From Oleiagrimonas sp963817755 (GTDB taxonomy: Bacteria > Pseudomonadota > Gammaproteobacteria > Xanthomonadales > Rhodanobacteraceae), in NCBI GenBank assembly GCA_963817755.1, contig CAWFPB010000002.1, positions 744,001 through 808,000 on the forward strand: DNA of 64,000 bases, in the 5' to 3' direction. The position numbers were made by a program, and so were the translations under genes. Below, piece after piece: positions 8,564 through 17,114 of the stretch (positions are counted from its first letter, which is position 1; every line of letters begins with the position of its first letter). The notes under the pieces were generated by a model, which had not been told where the DNA came from, did not search any database, and saw only the letters and a program-made list of their open reading frames with translations.

Positions 8564-10706
8564 CTCTCTCCATCATGAAGACCGATCCCCGAGTCCGCTG
8601 GCCGGATTGAAGTTCGGCTGGGGGCGGCGGTTGCCGATGATCCTGCAGACCGAGGCTGCTGAATGCGGTCTTGCCTGCCTGGCCATGATTGCGCGTTATC
8701 ACGGTCATGACGTGGATCTGCCAGCGCTAAGGCGTCGATTCACGACATCCCTCAAGGGTGCGAATCTGGCGCGCGTCATCGACATCGCCAACCACCTCGG
8801 TTTCGTCACCCGTCCGCTGCGTCTGGAACTGGATGAACTGGTCCAGCTGAAGGTGCCCTGCATCCTGCACTGGGACATGAATCACTTTGTCGTGCTCAAG
8901 CGCGCCACTGCTCGTCATGTCTTTGTCCATGATCCTGCGCATGGTGAGCGCAAGATGCGGATTGACGCGGTATCCGAACATTTCACGGGTGTGGCGCTGG
9001 AAATGAATCCCGGTGCCGAATTCAGGCCAGTCAAGGACAGGCAGCGCATATCATTGCGCGCCCTGACAGGCAACATACACGGATTGTTGCCCTCCATGGC
9101 CCAGATCCTGGTGCTGGCACTGGCGCTGGAAGTCTTTGCCCTGGTTGGACCCTTCTACATGCAATGGGTGCTGGATCAGGCACTTGTATCTGCCGACCGT
9201 GACCTGTTGACCATGCTAGGCATCGGATTTCTTGGCATCGTCGTATTCCGGGCCCTGATCTCGGCAGCTCGCAGTTGGGCCGTGACCTGGCTGAGCGCCA
9301 CGCTCAGCGTTCAGTGGATCAACAACCTTTTCGGGCACATGTTGCGTTTGCCACTGAAATGGTTCGAAACCCGTCACGTCGGTGACGTGGTTTCGCGTTT
9401 CGGTTCCATGCAGACCATCCAGCGAACGCTAACCACCCAGTTCATTGGTTCGCTGCTTGATGGGTTGATGTCTGATGGTGACGTCATGGTCATGTACTTG
9501 TACAGCGTCCCATTGATCCTTCTGGTGTCAGGCGCCTTTGCTATTTATGGCCTGCTGCGATGGACGTTCTATCGCCCGCTATACCGGGCCAACGAAGATC
9601 ACATCGTCTATGCGGCACGCCAGCAAAGCGAACTGCTGGAATCCATCCGCGGCGTAATGCCGATCAAGCTGGCAGGGAAGCAATCCGAGCGTCAGTCGCG
9701 ATACGCCAATGCGACGGTGGAAACCGTTAACCGTCACGTCGGGATCCAGCGACTGAATATCGCGTTCAGTGCGTTCAATCAGCTGATCTTCGGCATCGGC
9801 CGCGTGGCCCTGGTCTGGATCGCGGCCGTCATGGTGCTCGATGGCAAGTTCACCGTCGGCATGCTGGTGGCCTTCATCGCTTATGCCGATCAGTTCCATA
9901 CCCGCGCGGCCAGCTTGATTGATAAGCTGATCGAGTTCCGCATGCTCCGATTGCATGCCGAACGCTTGGCGGACATTGCGATGCATGAGCCCGAACAGCA
10001 TCTTGACGTTACCTATGAAGGGCCGCTTGCCGATACAAGCATTGAAGTGCGTCATCTGAGCTTCCGATATGCCGAAGGTGAACCGTGGATTCTCAAGGAC
10101 TGCTCCTTCCGCATCGAGGCGGGCGAATCAGTCGCCATCATCGGTCCTTCCGGCTGCGGTAAGACGACTTTGGCAAAATTAATTCTGGGGTTGTTGGAGC
10201 CAGATGAAGGGCGAAATCCTGTTCGGTGGCGTCGATATCCGCAAGCTCGGCACGCAAACCTATCGCGGCAAGATCGGCACAGTAATGCAGGACGATCAGC
10301 TTTTTGCCGGTTCCGTTGCCGACAACATCGCGTTCTTCGATCCGACGGGTTACTAGCGCCAAGGTAGAGGCTGCGGCCCGTCTGGCTGCCGTGCACGAGG
10401 AAATCGCCGCCATGCCGATGGGATATCAGACCTTGGTCGGTGACATGGGTTCGAGTCTTTCTGGTGGGCAGAAGCAGCGCGTGATTCTAGCGCGCGCGCT
10501 GTATCGGCCGACCAAAGCTTCTGGTGTTGGACGAGGCGACCAGCCATCTGGATACGGATCGTGAGCGGCAGGTCACTGCAGCGGTGCAGCGATTCAAGTT
10601 CACGCGCATTGTGATTGCGCATCGGCCGGAGACCGTGGCGGGCGCGAGCAGGATTCTTGCCCTGAAAGATGGGCAGAGCCAGTTTGTCGAGCTGCGGACG
10701 CGGTGA
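8550..10706 (+). pseudogene. C39-peptidase ABC exporter (CvaB-like), reading frame broken three times in the ATPase domain
   Basis: The start chosen is ATG 8550 (MADGSS), overlapping the adaptor gene. Residues about 30-150 are a C39 leader peptidase with Gln33, Cys39 (ECGLAC), His112 (DMNHF) and Asp128 (VHDPA), which should cut after Gly-Gly. Six membrane helices follow, then the ATPase with Walker A GPSGCGKTT (10143-10169). After that the frame breaks: an extra G near 10215 (gaagggcgaa), an extra G near 10346 (acgggttac) and an extra C near 10509 (tatcggccgacc). Reading through gives signature LSGGQKQR, Walker B LVLDEATSHLD and a 717-residue protein, normal for CvaB. As written, the protein stops at 10367 without signature or Walker B. 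The second copy at 11781-12851 shows the unbroken version of each site. Either a real decay or sequence errors. Confidence 0.85.
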
Positions 10707-10765
10707 TTGGCAGATGCCGAAGCCGGGGCGGCATAAATCCTTGGCATGTCAAAAGGAGTTAAATC

Positions 10766-11005
10766 ATGTATGCATTGAACATGTGTGAAGCGGATATGGT
10801 TTCCGGAGGCTCAATTTGGGCCGATATCGGAGGTGGTTTGGAAATAGTTGCTGGCGGGGCACTAGTTGTTGTCGGCGTCGCATCAGCTTTGGCGACGGAT
10901 GGTCTGGATGCACCAGCTGCCGCAGCGGCAGTCAGGACCGGGGTGGGAATGGCTGCTGGTGGAGTCGCCACCATCGGTGGAGGGGTGGCTACCATAGGCG
11001 GCTAA
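10766..11005 (+). CDS. double-glycine-leader bacteriocin (class II microcin-like) precursor 1
   Basis: A 79-residue peptide. Leader MYALNMCEADMVSGG (15 residues) fits the double-glycine consensus (L at 4, E at 8, V at 12, then SGG), which C39 transporters cleave after the second Gly. The mature 64 residues are extremely rich in Gly, Ala and Val with repeated GG and GxxxG spacing, hydrophobic, without cysteine; this resembles the glycine-zipper core of microcin V and other class II peptides. It ends in a direct duplication (GVATIGG GVATIGG). A strong AAGGAG Shine-Dalgarno (10753-10758) sits 7 bases before the ATG. It lies 59 bases downstream of the C39 exporter, whose cargo it should be. Target unknown. 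Confidence 0.82.
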   Translation: MYALNMCEADMVSGGSIWADIGGGLEIVAGGALVVVGVASALATDGLDAPAAAAAVRTGVGMAAGGVATIGGGVATIGG

Positions 11006-11015
11006 TTACAAAAAA

Positions 11016-11051
11016 CGACGAGGCACCTGAGTTTTCTTGGGTGTCTCGTTG
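11016..11051 (+). terminator. hairpin after precursor 1
   Basis: A 16-bp stem (11016-11031 with 11036-11051) around a TTTT loop; four of the pairs would be G-U in RNA. It follows the precursor stop by 10 bases. There is no U-tract, so it may be a transcript-stabilising 3' structure instead of a terminator. Confidence 0.5.
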
Positions 11052-11113
11052 ATATGCCGGGATGAAATAATTAATAGAGCCTCGCATTCGTAATCTCAAG
11101 AGGGCGTGTAACA

Positions 11114-11491
11114 ATGTTGGAATTTTTGCAGATGTCGTCAAAAAAAATTTTGTCGATTATGTGGATGGCCGGGTCATTGGCATTAGGGTTTGGGTTGGCC
11201 TGGTTTCCATGGCAGTCAAAAGGTACGCCATTTGTATTTATGGTCATATCATCCGTTTTATTTGGAGTCTCGATGCTCAATTTGCTTGTTTTTAATAATG
11301 AACCAGAGCGAGTTCTATCTGAGCCATGGTCTCGATTGATAGTCGTTTACTTTTCCTGGGGGGGTACATTGTTCTTGATGCAATTTCTCCCGCTTTGGCT
11401 CGGTGGCGTGATGTTTGTCTTAATGATCAGTGTCATGATATGCGTAAGTGTTCCTATTATTCGTCGCGCATACTACAAAACTCGTCGTTAA
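11114..11491 (+). CDS. small four-helix membrane protein, candidate bacteriocin immunity protein
   Basis: A 125-residue protein from ATG 11114 with AGAGGG about 9 bases upstream. Four hydrophobic segments are visible (about 12-30, 38-60, 73-90, 94-115), with a basic C-terminus (RRAYYKTRR). I recognise no family. Its codon use is AT-rich like the peptide genes and unlike the chromosome around it. Lying directly after a bacteriocin precursor, and being small and polytopic, it fits the usual place and look of an immunity protein that protects the producer's membrane. That role is inferred from position alone. Confidence 0.6.
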   Translation: MLEFLQMSSKKILSIMWMAGSLALGFGLAWFPWQSKGTPFVFMVISSVLFGVSMLNLLVFNNEPERVLSEPWSRLIVVYFSWGGTLFLMQFLPLWLGGVMFVLMISVMICVSVPIIRRAYYKTRR

Positions 11492-11660
11492 AGAACGAGG
11501 GCTTGCCAGGGTTGGGTAGAGGGCGGTGGCGGGATCTATTTATTCATCGGGTAGTTTAATATTTCAGATGCATAAATATTGCTTAGAAAATGATTTTCTA
11601 AAAAATATGAAATATGAAATTAGGTTCTTTTACTTGAGTCGGTCTCCTTAACCCGGGGTA

Positions 11661-11700
11661 GCGTCCGTACTGGAAGGCGGCCGGTCAGTGCGATGTGTGC
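11661..11700 (+). repeat. 40-bp direct repeat, left copy (partner at 13848-13887)
   Basis: This 40-bp stretch (gcgtccgtac to cgatgtgtgc) matches 13848-13887 in 36 of 40 positions without gaps, same orientation. The two copies bracket the second, decayed bacteriocin module. They are probably remnants of one mobile element, type unknown. Confidence 0.65.
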
Positions 11701-11703
11701 TAA

Positions 11704-11780
11704 ACGAAATGGTGTCAGAAACGAAATGGTGTCAGGGACAATTTCAGGAATCAACGAAATGGTGTCAGGGACAATTTCAG
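11704..11780 (+). repeat. tandem repeat of ACGAAATGGTGTCAG units at the broken end of the second exporter
   Basis: Three copies of ACGAAATGGTGTCAG begin at 11704, 11721 and 11754; the last two also share the extension GGACAATTTCAGGA, giving a 33-bp period. The repeat ends exactly where homology between the two exporter copies begins (11781), so it marks the truncation joint. The family of this repeat was not identified. Confidence 0.7.
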
Positions 11781-12851
11781 GATTCCATTCGCGGCGTGCT
11801 GCCAATCAAGCTGGCCAACAAGCAGTCCGAGCGCCAGTCGCGTTACGCCAATGCCATGGTGGAAACCGTTAACAGTCACGTTGGCATCTAACGCCTGAAT
11901 ATCGCGTTCAGTGCGTTCAATCAGCTTCTGTTCGGCATCGGCCGCGTGGCCCTGGTCTGGATCGCGGCCGTCATGGTGCTCGATGGCAAGTTCACCGTCG
12001 GCATGCTGGTGGCCTTCATCGCTTATGCCGACCAGTTCCACACCCGTGCGGCCAGCTTGATCGATAAGCTGATCGAGTTCCGCATGCTGAGATTGCATGC
12101 CGAACGCCTGGCAGACATAGCGCTGCACGAGCCCGAAAAGCAGCTGGATATTGCCTATGATGAGTCGTTCATCGATACCAGCATTGAAGTACGAAACCTG
12201 AGCTTTCGATACGCCGAAGGTGAACCCTGGATTCTCAAGAATTGCTCTTTCCGCATCGAGGCGGGTGAATCTGTCGCCATAGTCGACCCTTCCGGCTGTG
12301 GTAAGACAACCTTAGCCAAACTAATGCTGGGCCTGCTGGAGCCTGTTGAAGGTGACATCCACCTCGGCGGCGTCGACATCCGCTACTTCGGCACGCAGGC
12401 TTATCGCAGCAAGGTCGGAGCAGTGATGCAGGACGACCAGCTTTTTACCGGATCCATTGCCGACAACATTGCCTTCTTCGATCCGAAGGCTACTAGCACC
12501 AGAGTGGAGGCCGTGGCCAATTTGGCCGCCGTGCACGATGAAATCGTCGCCATGCCGATGGGCTACCAGACATTGGTGGGTGACATGGGGTCAAGTCTTT
12601 CGGGCGGACAGAGGCAGCGTGTAATCCTTGCGCGCGCGCTATATCGCCGACCAAAAATCTTGGTGCTCGACGAAGCAACTAGTCATCTTGATATTGAACA
12701 TGAGCAATGGATTACTGCAGCGGTCCAGCGCCTTAAGCTTACGCGCATCCTAATTGCACATCGACCTGAAACAGTGGCTAGTTCACACAGGGCTTTGGTG
12801 ATCTCTGACGGAGTGGTGCAAGCATTTTCTACCAAGGGGTCACAGTACTGA
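11781..12851 (+). pseudogene. second C39-type ABC exporter copy, 5'-truncated remnant
   Basis: From 11781 this is a close copy of 9640-10706 in the first exporter: the last membrane helices and the whole ATPase. The peptidase and the first helices are missing. An in-frame TAA at 11889-11891 replaces the CAG found in copy 1, so the longest ORF starts at GTG 11946 (301 residues). The ATPase frame is intact, with signature LSGGQRQR and Walker B ILVLDEATSHLD, but the P-loop reads VDPSGCGKTT: the first conserved Gly (GGT in copy 1) is Asp (GAC). No start has a good Shine-Dalgarno. I read it as a decayed duplicate. A stand-alone ATPase acting in trans is conceivable but unlikely given the P-loop change. 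Confidence 0.82.
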
Positions 12852-12913
12852 ATCCTAGGGACAGCCGAATCCGAGACGGCCTGATTATCTCGGCAACTAG
12901 AAAGGAGTAAAAA

Positions 12914-13131
12914 ATGCATACATTGTCCATCGATCAGATGGAACGTGTTTCGGGCGGGGTGGTCAATGCTTGGGGGAAAGGTTTTGAAACCGTGAAGAAA
13001 GTGTCTCGATTGGGGCTGCTAGTGCTGTTGGTGGAGTCGTTGGAGGACTTCCAGGTGCACTTATTGCGGGTGCTGTAGTAGACGCTGCAGATAACTACGT
13101 CATCTCTGAAGCAAACAAGATGATGCAGTAG
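12914..13131 (+). pseudogene. second double-glycine bacteriocin precursor, split by a -1 frameshift
   Basis: ATG 12914 follows a strong AAAGGAG (12901-12906). The leader MHTLSIDQMERVSGG has the same length and consensus as precursor 1. The frame then runs VVNAWGKGFETVKKVSR and, as written, goes into a non-peptide-like tail ending at TAG 13076. In the next frame the sequence continues as GAASAVGGVVGGLPGALIAG, then AVVDAADNYVISEANKMMQ and a stop at 13131, a typical Gly/Ala-rich microcin core. One missing base in the G run at 13011-13014 would restore a precursor of 72 residues with a 57-residue mature part. The core resembles the glycine-zipper centre of microcin V. Together with the remnant exporter before it, it forms a second bacteriocin module. 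Confidence 0.72.
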
Positions 13132-13150
13132 GCTCAGGCATTTCTGTATT

Positions 13151-13186
13151 TCTCTCCCGGCTTTTCTGTTGATTTGTCGGGAGAGA
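13151..13186 (+). terminator. hairpin after precursor 2
   Basis: A perfect 9-bp inverted repeat TCTCTCCCG / CGGGAGAGA (13151-13159 with 13178-13186), loop 18 bases, 20 bases after the precursor 2 stop. It lacks a U-tract. Its place matches the hairpin after precursor 1. Confidence 0.5.
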
Positions 13187-13289
13187 TCTATTATCGGGAA
13201 TAATTCCATATTTGGGTGAAATGTGCCGTGATTAGGTTTAAAAAGAAACAAGTTAATCAAGTCAAATACATTACATTTTTGTCCACAAT

Positions 13290-13446
13290 ATGAGTATATA
13301 TTTTGCTGTCTTTAATAACCTATTATATTCTAGGTGATAACTTCATGTCATCTATTGTGTCAATTGTAATATATTCAATTGTTGTGAGTTTAGTATTTCT
13401 ATACAGAATTGAATTTGGTTCGAATGGTAGGAAAAATAATAAGTGA
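13290..13446 (+). CDS. very small membrane protein, possible immunity peptide of the second module
   Basis: Two readings are possible. ATG 13345 with AGGTGA 7 bases upstream gives a 33-residue one-helix peptide ending FGSNGRKNNK. The same frame is open back to 13294 and adds a second hydrophobic run (VYILLSLITYYIL), which would join to ATG 13290 if one base near 13293 were extra, or start at TTG 13303. The longer form would be a two-helix protein of about 50 residues with a basic tail. AT-rich, no recognisable family. Position after precursor 2 suggests immunity, inferred only. The coordinates cover the longer reading. Confidence 0.35.
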
Positions 13447-13586
13447 TAATTCTATTGGTGATAAGGATGTTGCCATTCTCCGCTACCATCAATAGGCCTA
13501 TAAACGCCCGTCTCCCCGCTACCAAGTAGGCCAGTGTCACTAAGACTCAACTTCCAAGTGCAATGCTCATCACCGAGAGTGTTGCC

Positions 13587-13787
13587 ATGACCACCGGCCA
13601 TACCTACGCGCATCTGAGCTCCGTCGAGCGCCCTTTGATCATGCTGAATCTTCAGGAATCTCAATCGATCCGGTCGATCGCCCGCAGAAAGGGTTACTCA
13701 GCATTGACTGTCTGCCGAGGGCTCATGCGCTTTGCCGGGCCTTCGCCTAACAATGATGCTACGGTCGCCGCCGTAACATCACCGTAA
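13587..13787 (+). pseudogene. IS30-family transposase fragment (N-terminal HTH only)
   Basis: The translation from ATG 13587 contains TYAHLSSVERPLIMLNL and IRSIARRKGYSALTVCRGL, which resemble the N-terminal helix-turn-helix of IS30-family transposases (pattern 'Y-HLS-EER--I--L------IR-IAR-LGRS--T--REL'). The match stops after about 50 residues; the DDE catalytic core is absent and the frame ends at 13787. It is a relic of an insertion sequence next to the decayed second bacteriocin module. Confidence 0.6.
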
Positions 13788-14335
13788 AGTGGACATTTGA
13801 AATGGAAATAAAGGGTAAGGTCGAGCTGCCCTTCTGAACCTTGGATGGCGTCCGGCCTGGAAGGCGACCAGTCAGTGCGATGTGTGCAAAAAGATACATC
13901 CGTAGGCTGCAAGCAGTTTCGCGTGCTGTGCGGTCCAGGGATTCCGGCACTCCGGTCAGGAGGCTTTGATGCAGCAGCGCTATGGTCGCGGCGCTGAGCA
14001 AGGCGTGGAATGCGTTGCCAAACAGGTGCTTTCCTTCCGGGTCTTCATGTCGCCTCCTGCGAAATTTGCCTATGGGGCCGTTGCGGCCCGTGTGATACAC
14101 CTGATCCTCGGAGAACACGGCGGCATGGTCAAGGCATCGCTTGACCTATCGGGCAGGGTTGTTCCGTTTCTTCGTCCATTCTGGCCGCTTCTGTTCCCGC
14201 ATGCCGGTTCGCGGCCCTGGCGATGGCGTTCCCCTGTGCCGAAAGTCACGGCCCCGGAACTTGGGCCTGCCGCTGTGTTCCCACGTACGACCTCATATCT
14301 GAGGCGTTTCACTGATGTACACCATGGAGACTTTG
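13788..14335. other. non-coding, mobile-element-derived stretch before the M16 protease gene
   Basis: No credible gene on either strand. It contains the right copy of the 40-bp repeat (13848-13887). GC rises to chromosomal level after about 13930, which I take as the right edge of the island. The promoter of the M16 protease gene should lie in its last 150 bases; no clear -35/-10 pair was recognised. Confidence 0.55.
13848..13887 (+). repeat. 40-bp direct repeat, right copy (partner at 11661-11700)
   Basis: Matches 11661-11700 in 36 of 40 positions, same orientation, bracketing the remnant exporter, precursor 2 and the IS30 fragment. Confidence 0.65.
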
Positions 14336-17005
14336 ATGAAAGGGACGATCCGAACTCTTGCCACCTGCGCCTTGCTGGCCGCGGGAGCGGTCGGGACGGC
14401 GGTGGCCAAGCCGGCCACGCTGGACGTGACCCGCGCCACGCTGCACAACGGGCTGCGGGTGGTGATCGTGCGCGACACGCTGGCGCCGGTGGTGACCACG
14501 CAGGTCAACTACCTGGTCGGCTCCAACGAGGTGCCCAAGGGCTTTCCCGGCACCGCGCACGCGGTCGAGCACATGATGTTCCGCGGCAGCCCGGGGCTGA
14601 CCAAGGACCAGCTGTCGGCGCTGTCGGCCAACATGGGCGGCGACTTCAACGCCGACACCCATGAGGGCGTGACGCGCTACTTCTTCACCGTGCCGTCGCA
14701 GGACCTGGACGTGGCGCTGCGCATCCACGCCATCCGCATGCGCGGCGTGGACATGCATGCCAAGGACTGGGCCAAGGAACGCGGCGCGATCGAGCAGGAA
14801 GTCTCGCGCGACATGTCCAACCCGGGCTTCAAGTTCCAGACCCAGCTGCGCGCGCGCATGTTCGCCGGCTCGCCGTATGCGCACACGCCGCTGGGCACGC
14901 GCCCGTCGTTCAACAAGACCACCGCGGCGGCGCTGAAGACGTTCCACGACACCTGGTACGCGCCCAACAACGCGATCCTGATCATTGCCGGTGACGTGAA
15001 CCCGCAGGCCACCCTGAAGAAGGTACGCACGCTGTTCGGCTCGATCCCGGCCAAGAAGCTGCCGGCGCGTCCGTCGTTCCACTTCAAGCCGGTCCAGGCG
15101 CACACCGTGAAGCTGCCGACCGACAGCCCCTACGGCACCGTGGCGCTGACCTGGCGCATGCCGGGCATGCGCGACAAGGACTACGCCACCGCCATGGTGC
15201 TGGCCTCGGCGCTGGGCTCCAAGCGTGCGCCGCTGTACGAGATGGGCCTGACCGGCCAGGCGCTGTTCGGCGGATTCAGCGCCAACTTCCTGCCGCACGG
15301 CGGCGTTGGTTATGCCATCGGCGTGTTCCGCCGCGGCGGGAAGCCGGATGCGGTGCAGCACACCATGCAGCAGATCATGGCCCAGGTGGCGGCCAAGGGC
15401 GTGCCGGCCGATCTGGTCAAGGCGGCCAAGGCCCGCGCCATCGCCGACCTGGAATACAAGAAGAACTCGGTGTCCGGCCTGGCCAACGCCTGGTCGCAGG
15501 CGCTGGCCTTCCAGCACCAGCATTCGCCCGACTCGATGCGCGCGGCCATCGCCGCGGTCACGCCGGCGCAGGTGAACGCGCTGGCCAAACGCGTCTTCCA
15601 GCCGGCGCATGCGATCACCGCGGTGCTGACCCCGACCTCGTCGGGCAAGCCGGTCTCGCGCAAGGGCTTCGGCGGTGCCGAGAGCTTCGGCGGCAAGCCC
15701 AGCGGCCCGGTGACGCTGCCGGCGTGGGCCAAGGCCGATTTCTCCACGCTGAAGATGCCCGGCACCTCGGTGCATCCGACCCAGTTCACGCTCAAGAACG
15801 GCCTGCACGTGATCGTGCAGCCGGAGAAGGTCAGCAAGACGGTGGAAGTGTTCGGTTCCATCAAGACCAACCCGGACATGCAGGCGCCCAAGGGCAAGCG
15901 CGGGGTCTCGGGCGTGCTTGACGGCATGTTCGCCTTTGGCTCGCAGCACCTGAACCGGGTGCAGTTCCAGCAGGCGCTGGACGCGATCAGCGCGCACGAG
16001 AGCGCCGGTACCAGCTTCAGCCTGGCGGTGCCCGCCAAGCACTTTGCCAAGGGCGTGCAGCTGCTGGCCGACAACGAGCTGCATCCGGCCATGCCGGCGC
16101 AGGCGTTCATGATCATGCAGCGGCGCCAGGAAGGCATGGTAGCCGGCATGCTGCGTTCGCCGGGCTTCCTCAACACCATCCACATGAACCGCGCGCTGTA
16201 TCCGAAGGGTGATCCGGACCTGCGCCATCCGACCCTCAAATCGGTGGCCGGACTGAAGCTGGCGGACGTGAAGAGCTTCTACGACGCCACCTTCCGCCCC
16301 GACATGACCACCATCGTGGTGATCGGCGACGTGACCCCGGCGCAGGCGCGCAAGGTGGTCGAGGCCTCCTTCGGCGGCTGGGCCGCCAAGGGTCCCAAGC
16401 CCGATGCGGACTATCCGGCCGTACCCATGAACGAGCCCAGCCAGATCCACACGCCCGATTCCTCGGCCGTGCAGGATTCGGTGACCCTGGCGCACACGGT
16501 CAAGCTGACCCAGGACAGCACCGACCGCTACGCGGTGTACCTGGGCAACGAGGTGCTCAGCGGCGGCGTGTTCGCCTCGCGCCTGTGGCGTGACCTGCGC
16601 GTCAAGGCCGGGCTGGTCTACGGCGTGCGCAGCGGCCTGAACCTGGACAAGCACCGCGGCCTGTTCAAGGTCAGCTACGGCTGCGATCCGGACAAGGTGG
16701 GCCAGGCCCGCGCCATGATCGTGCGCGACATCAAGCAGATGCAGGATGCACCGGTGACGGCCACCGAGCTGCACACCGCCAAGGGCATGCTGCTGCGGCA
16801 GTTCGCGCTGGGCGAGTCCAGCTTCGGGTCCATCGCCGGCCAGCTGCTGAGCCTGTCGCAGCAGGGCAAGCCGCTGGACACGCCGCTCAAGGCACAGCGC
16901 GCCTACATGCACCTGACCGCGGGCCAGGTGCAGGCGGCCCTGCGCAAGTACCTGCGTCCGGACGACTTCGTCACGGCGGTCAAGGGACCTGCGCCGAAGG
17001 GCTGA
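14336..17005 (+). CDS. exported M16 (pitrilysin-family) zinc metallopeptidase, two-domain
   Basis: An 889-residue protein. The start is taken at ATG 14336 because GGAG lies 7 bases upstream and the resulting N-terminus (MKGTIRTLATCALLAAGAVG) is a clean signal peptide; an upstream ATG at 14315 would add seven residues. The inverted zinc motif HxxEH is H75-AVE-H79 (TAHAVEHMMFRG), with the downstream acidic ligand in ERGAIEQEVSR. A second, non-catalytic M16 half begins near residue 480 (FTLKNGLHVIVQPEK). Long two-half exported M16 proteins are common in Xanthomonadales and degrade periplasmic or imported peptides. It is followed by a hairpin, so it is probably monocistronic. Confidence 0.9.
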   Translation: MKGTIRTLATCALLAAGAVGTAVAKPATLDVTRATLHNGLRVVIVRDTLAPVVTTQVNYLVGSNEVPKGFPGTAHAVEHMMFRGSPGLTKDQLSALSANMGGDFNADTHEGVTRYFFTVPSQDLDVALRIHAIRMRGVDMHAKDWAKERGAIEQEVSRDMSNPGFKFQTQLRARMFAGSPYAHTPLGTRPSFNKTTAAALKTFHDTWYAPNNAILIIAGDVNPQATLKKVRTLFGSIPAKKLPARPSFHFKPVQAHTVKLPTDSPYGTVALTWRMPGMRDKDYATAMVLASALGSKRAPLYEMGLTGQALFGGFSANFLPHGGVGYAIGVFRRGGKPDAVQHTMQQIMAQVAAKGVPADLVKAAKARAIADLEYKKNSVSGLANAWSQALAFQHQHSPDSMRAAIAAVTPAQVNALAKRVFQPAHAITAVLTPTSSGKPVSRKGFGGAESFGGKPSGPVTLPAWAKADFSTLKMPGTSVHPTQFTLKNGLHVIVQPEKVSKTVEVFGSIKTNPDMQAPKGKRGVSGVLDGMFAFGSQHLNRVQFQQALDAISAHESAGTSFSLAVPAKHFAKGVQLLADNELHPAMPAQAFMIMQRRQEGMVAGMLRSPGFLNTIHMNRALYPKGDPDLRHPTLKSVAGLKLADVKSFYDATFRPDMTTIVVIGDVTPAQARKVVEASFGGWAAKGPKPDADYPAVPMNEPSQIHTPDSSAVQDSVTLAHTVKLTQDSTDRYAVYLGNEVLSGGVFASRLWRDLRVKAGLVYGVRSGLNLDKHRGLFKVSYGCDPDKVGQARAMIVRDIKQMQDAPVTATELHTAKGMLLRQFALGESSFGSIAGQLLSLSQQGKPLDTPLKAQRAYMHLTAGQVQAALRKYLRPDDFVTAVKGPAPKG

Positions 17006-17010
17006 TCCGC

Positions 17011-17043
17011 CGGGCCCCGGTCGCAGGGTGCGGCCGGGGCCCG
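17011..17043 (+). terminator. hairpin after the M16 peptidase gene
   Basis: Perfect 10-bp inverted repeat CGGGCCCCGG / CCGGGGCCCG (17011-17020 with 17034-17043), 5 bases after the stop. No U-tract follows. Confidence 0.55.
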
Positions 17044-17114
17044 CATCACCGGACACGGCGCGGAGCCGGTCCGGTCACGACACGGTCGGATATGCCGGGG
17101 AAGGGAACCATGCG

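Noticed and set aside
13417..13425. GGTTCGAAT, resembling a tRNA T-loop
   Set aside because: No acceptor, D or anticodon stems around it; it lies inside the small membrane ORF.
13759..14118. A 119-residue - strand frame in the region between the IS30 fragment and the M16 gene
   Set aside because: Its central part derives from the 40-bp repeat and the remainder has no recognisable family; treated as mobile-element debris.
14309..17056. A 915-residue open frame on the - strand opposite the M16 peptidase gene
   Set aside because: Its composition is Arg/His/Gly-rich without motifs, as expected for the antisense of a GC-rich gene; the + strand has a signal peptide and zinc motif.
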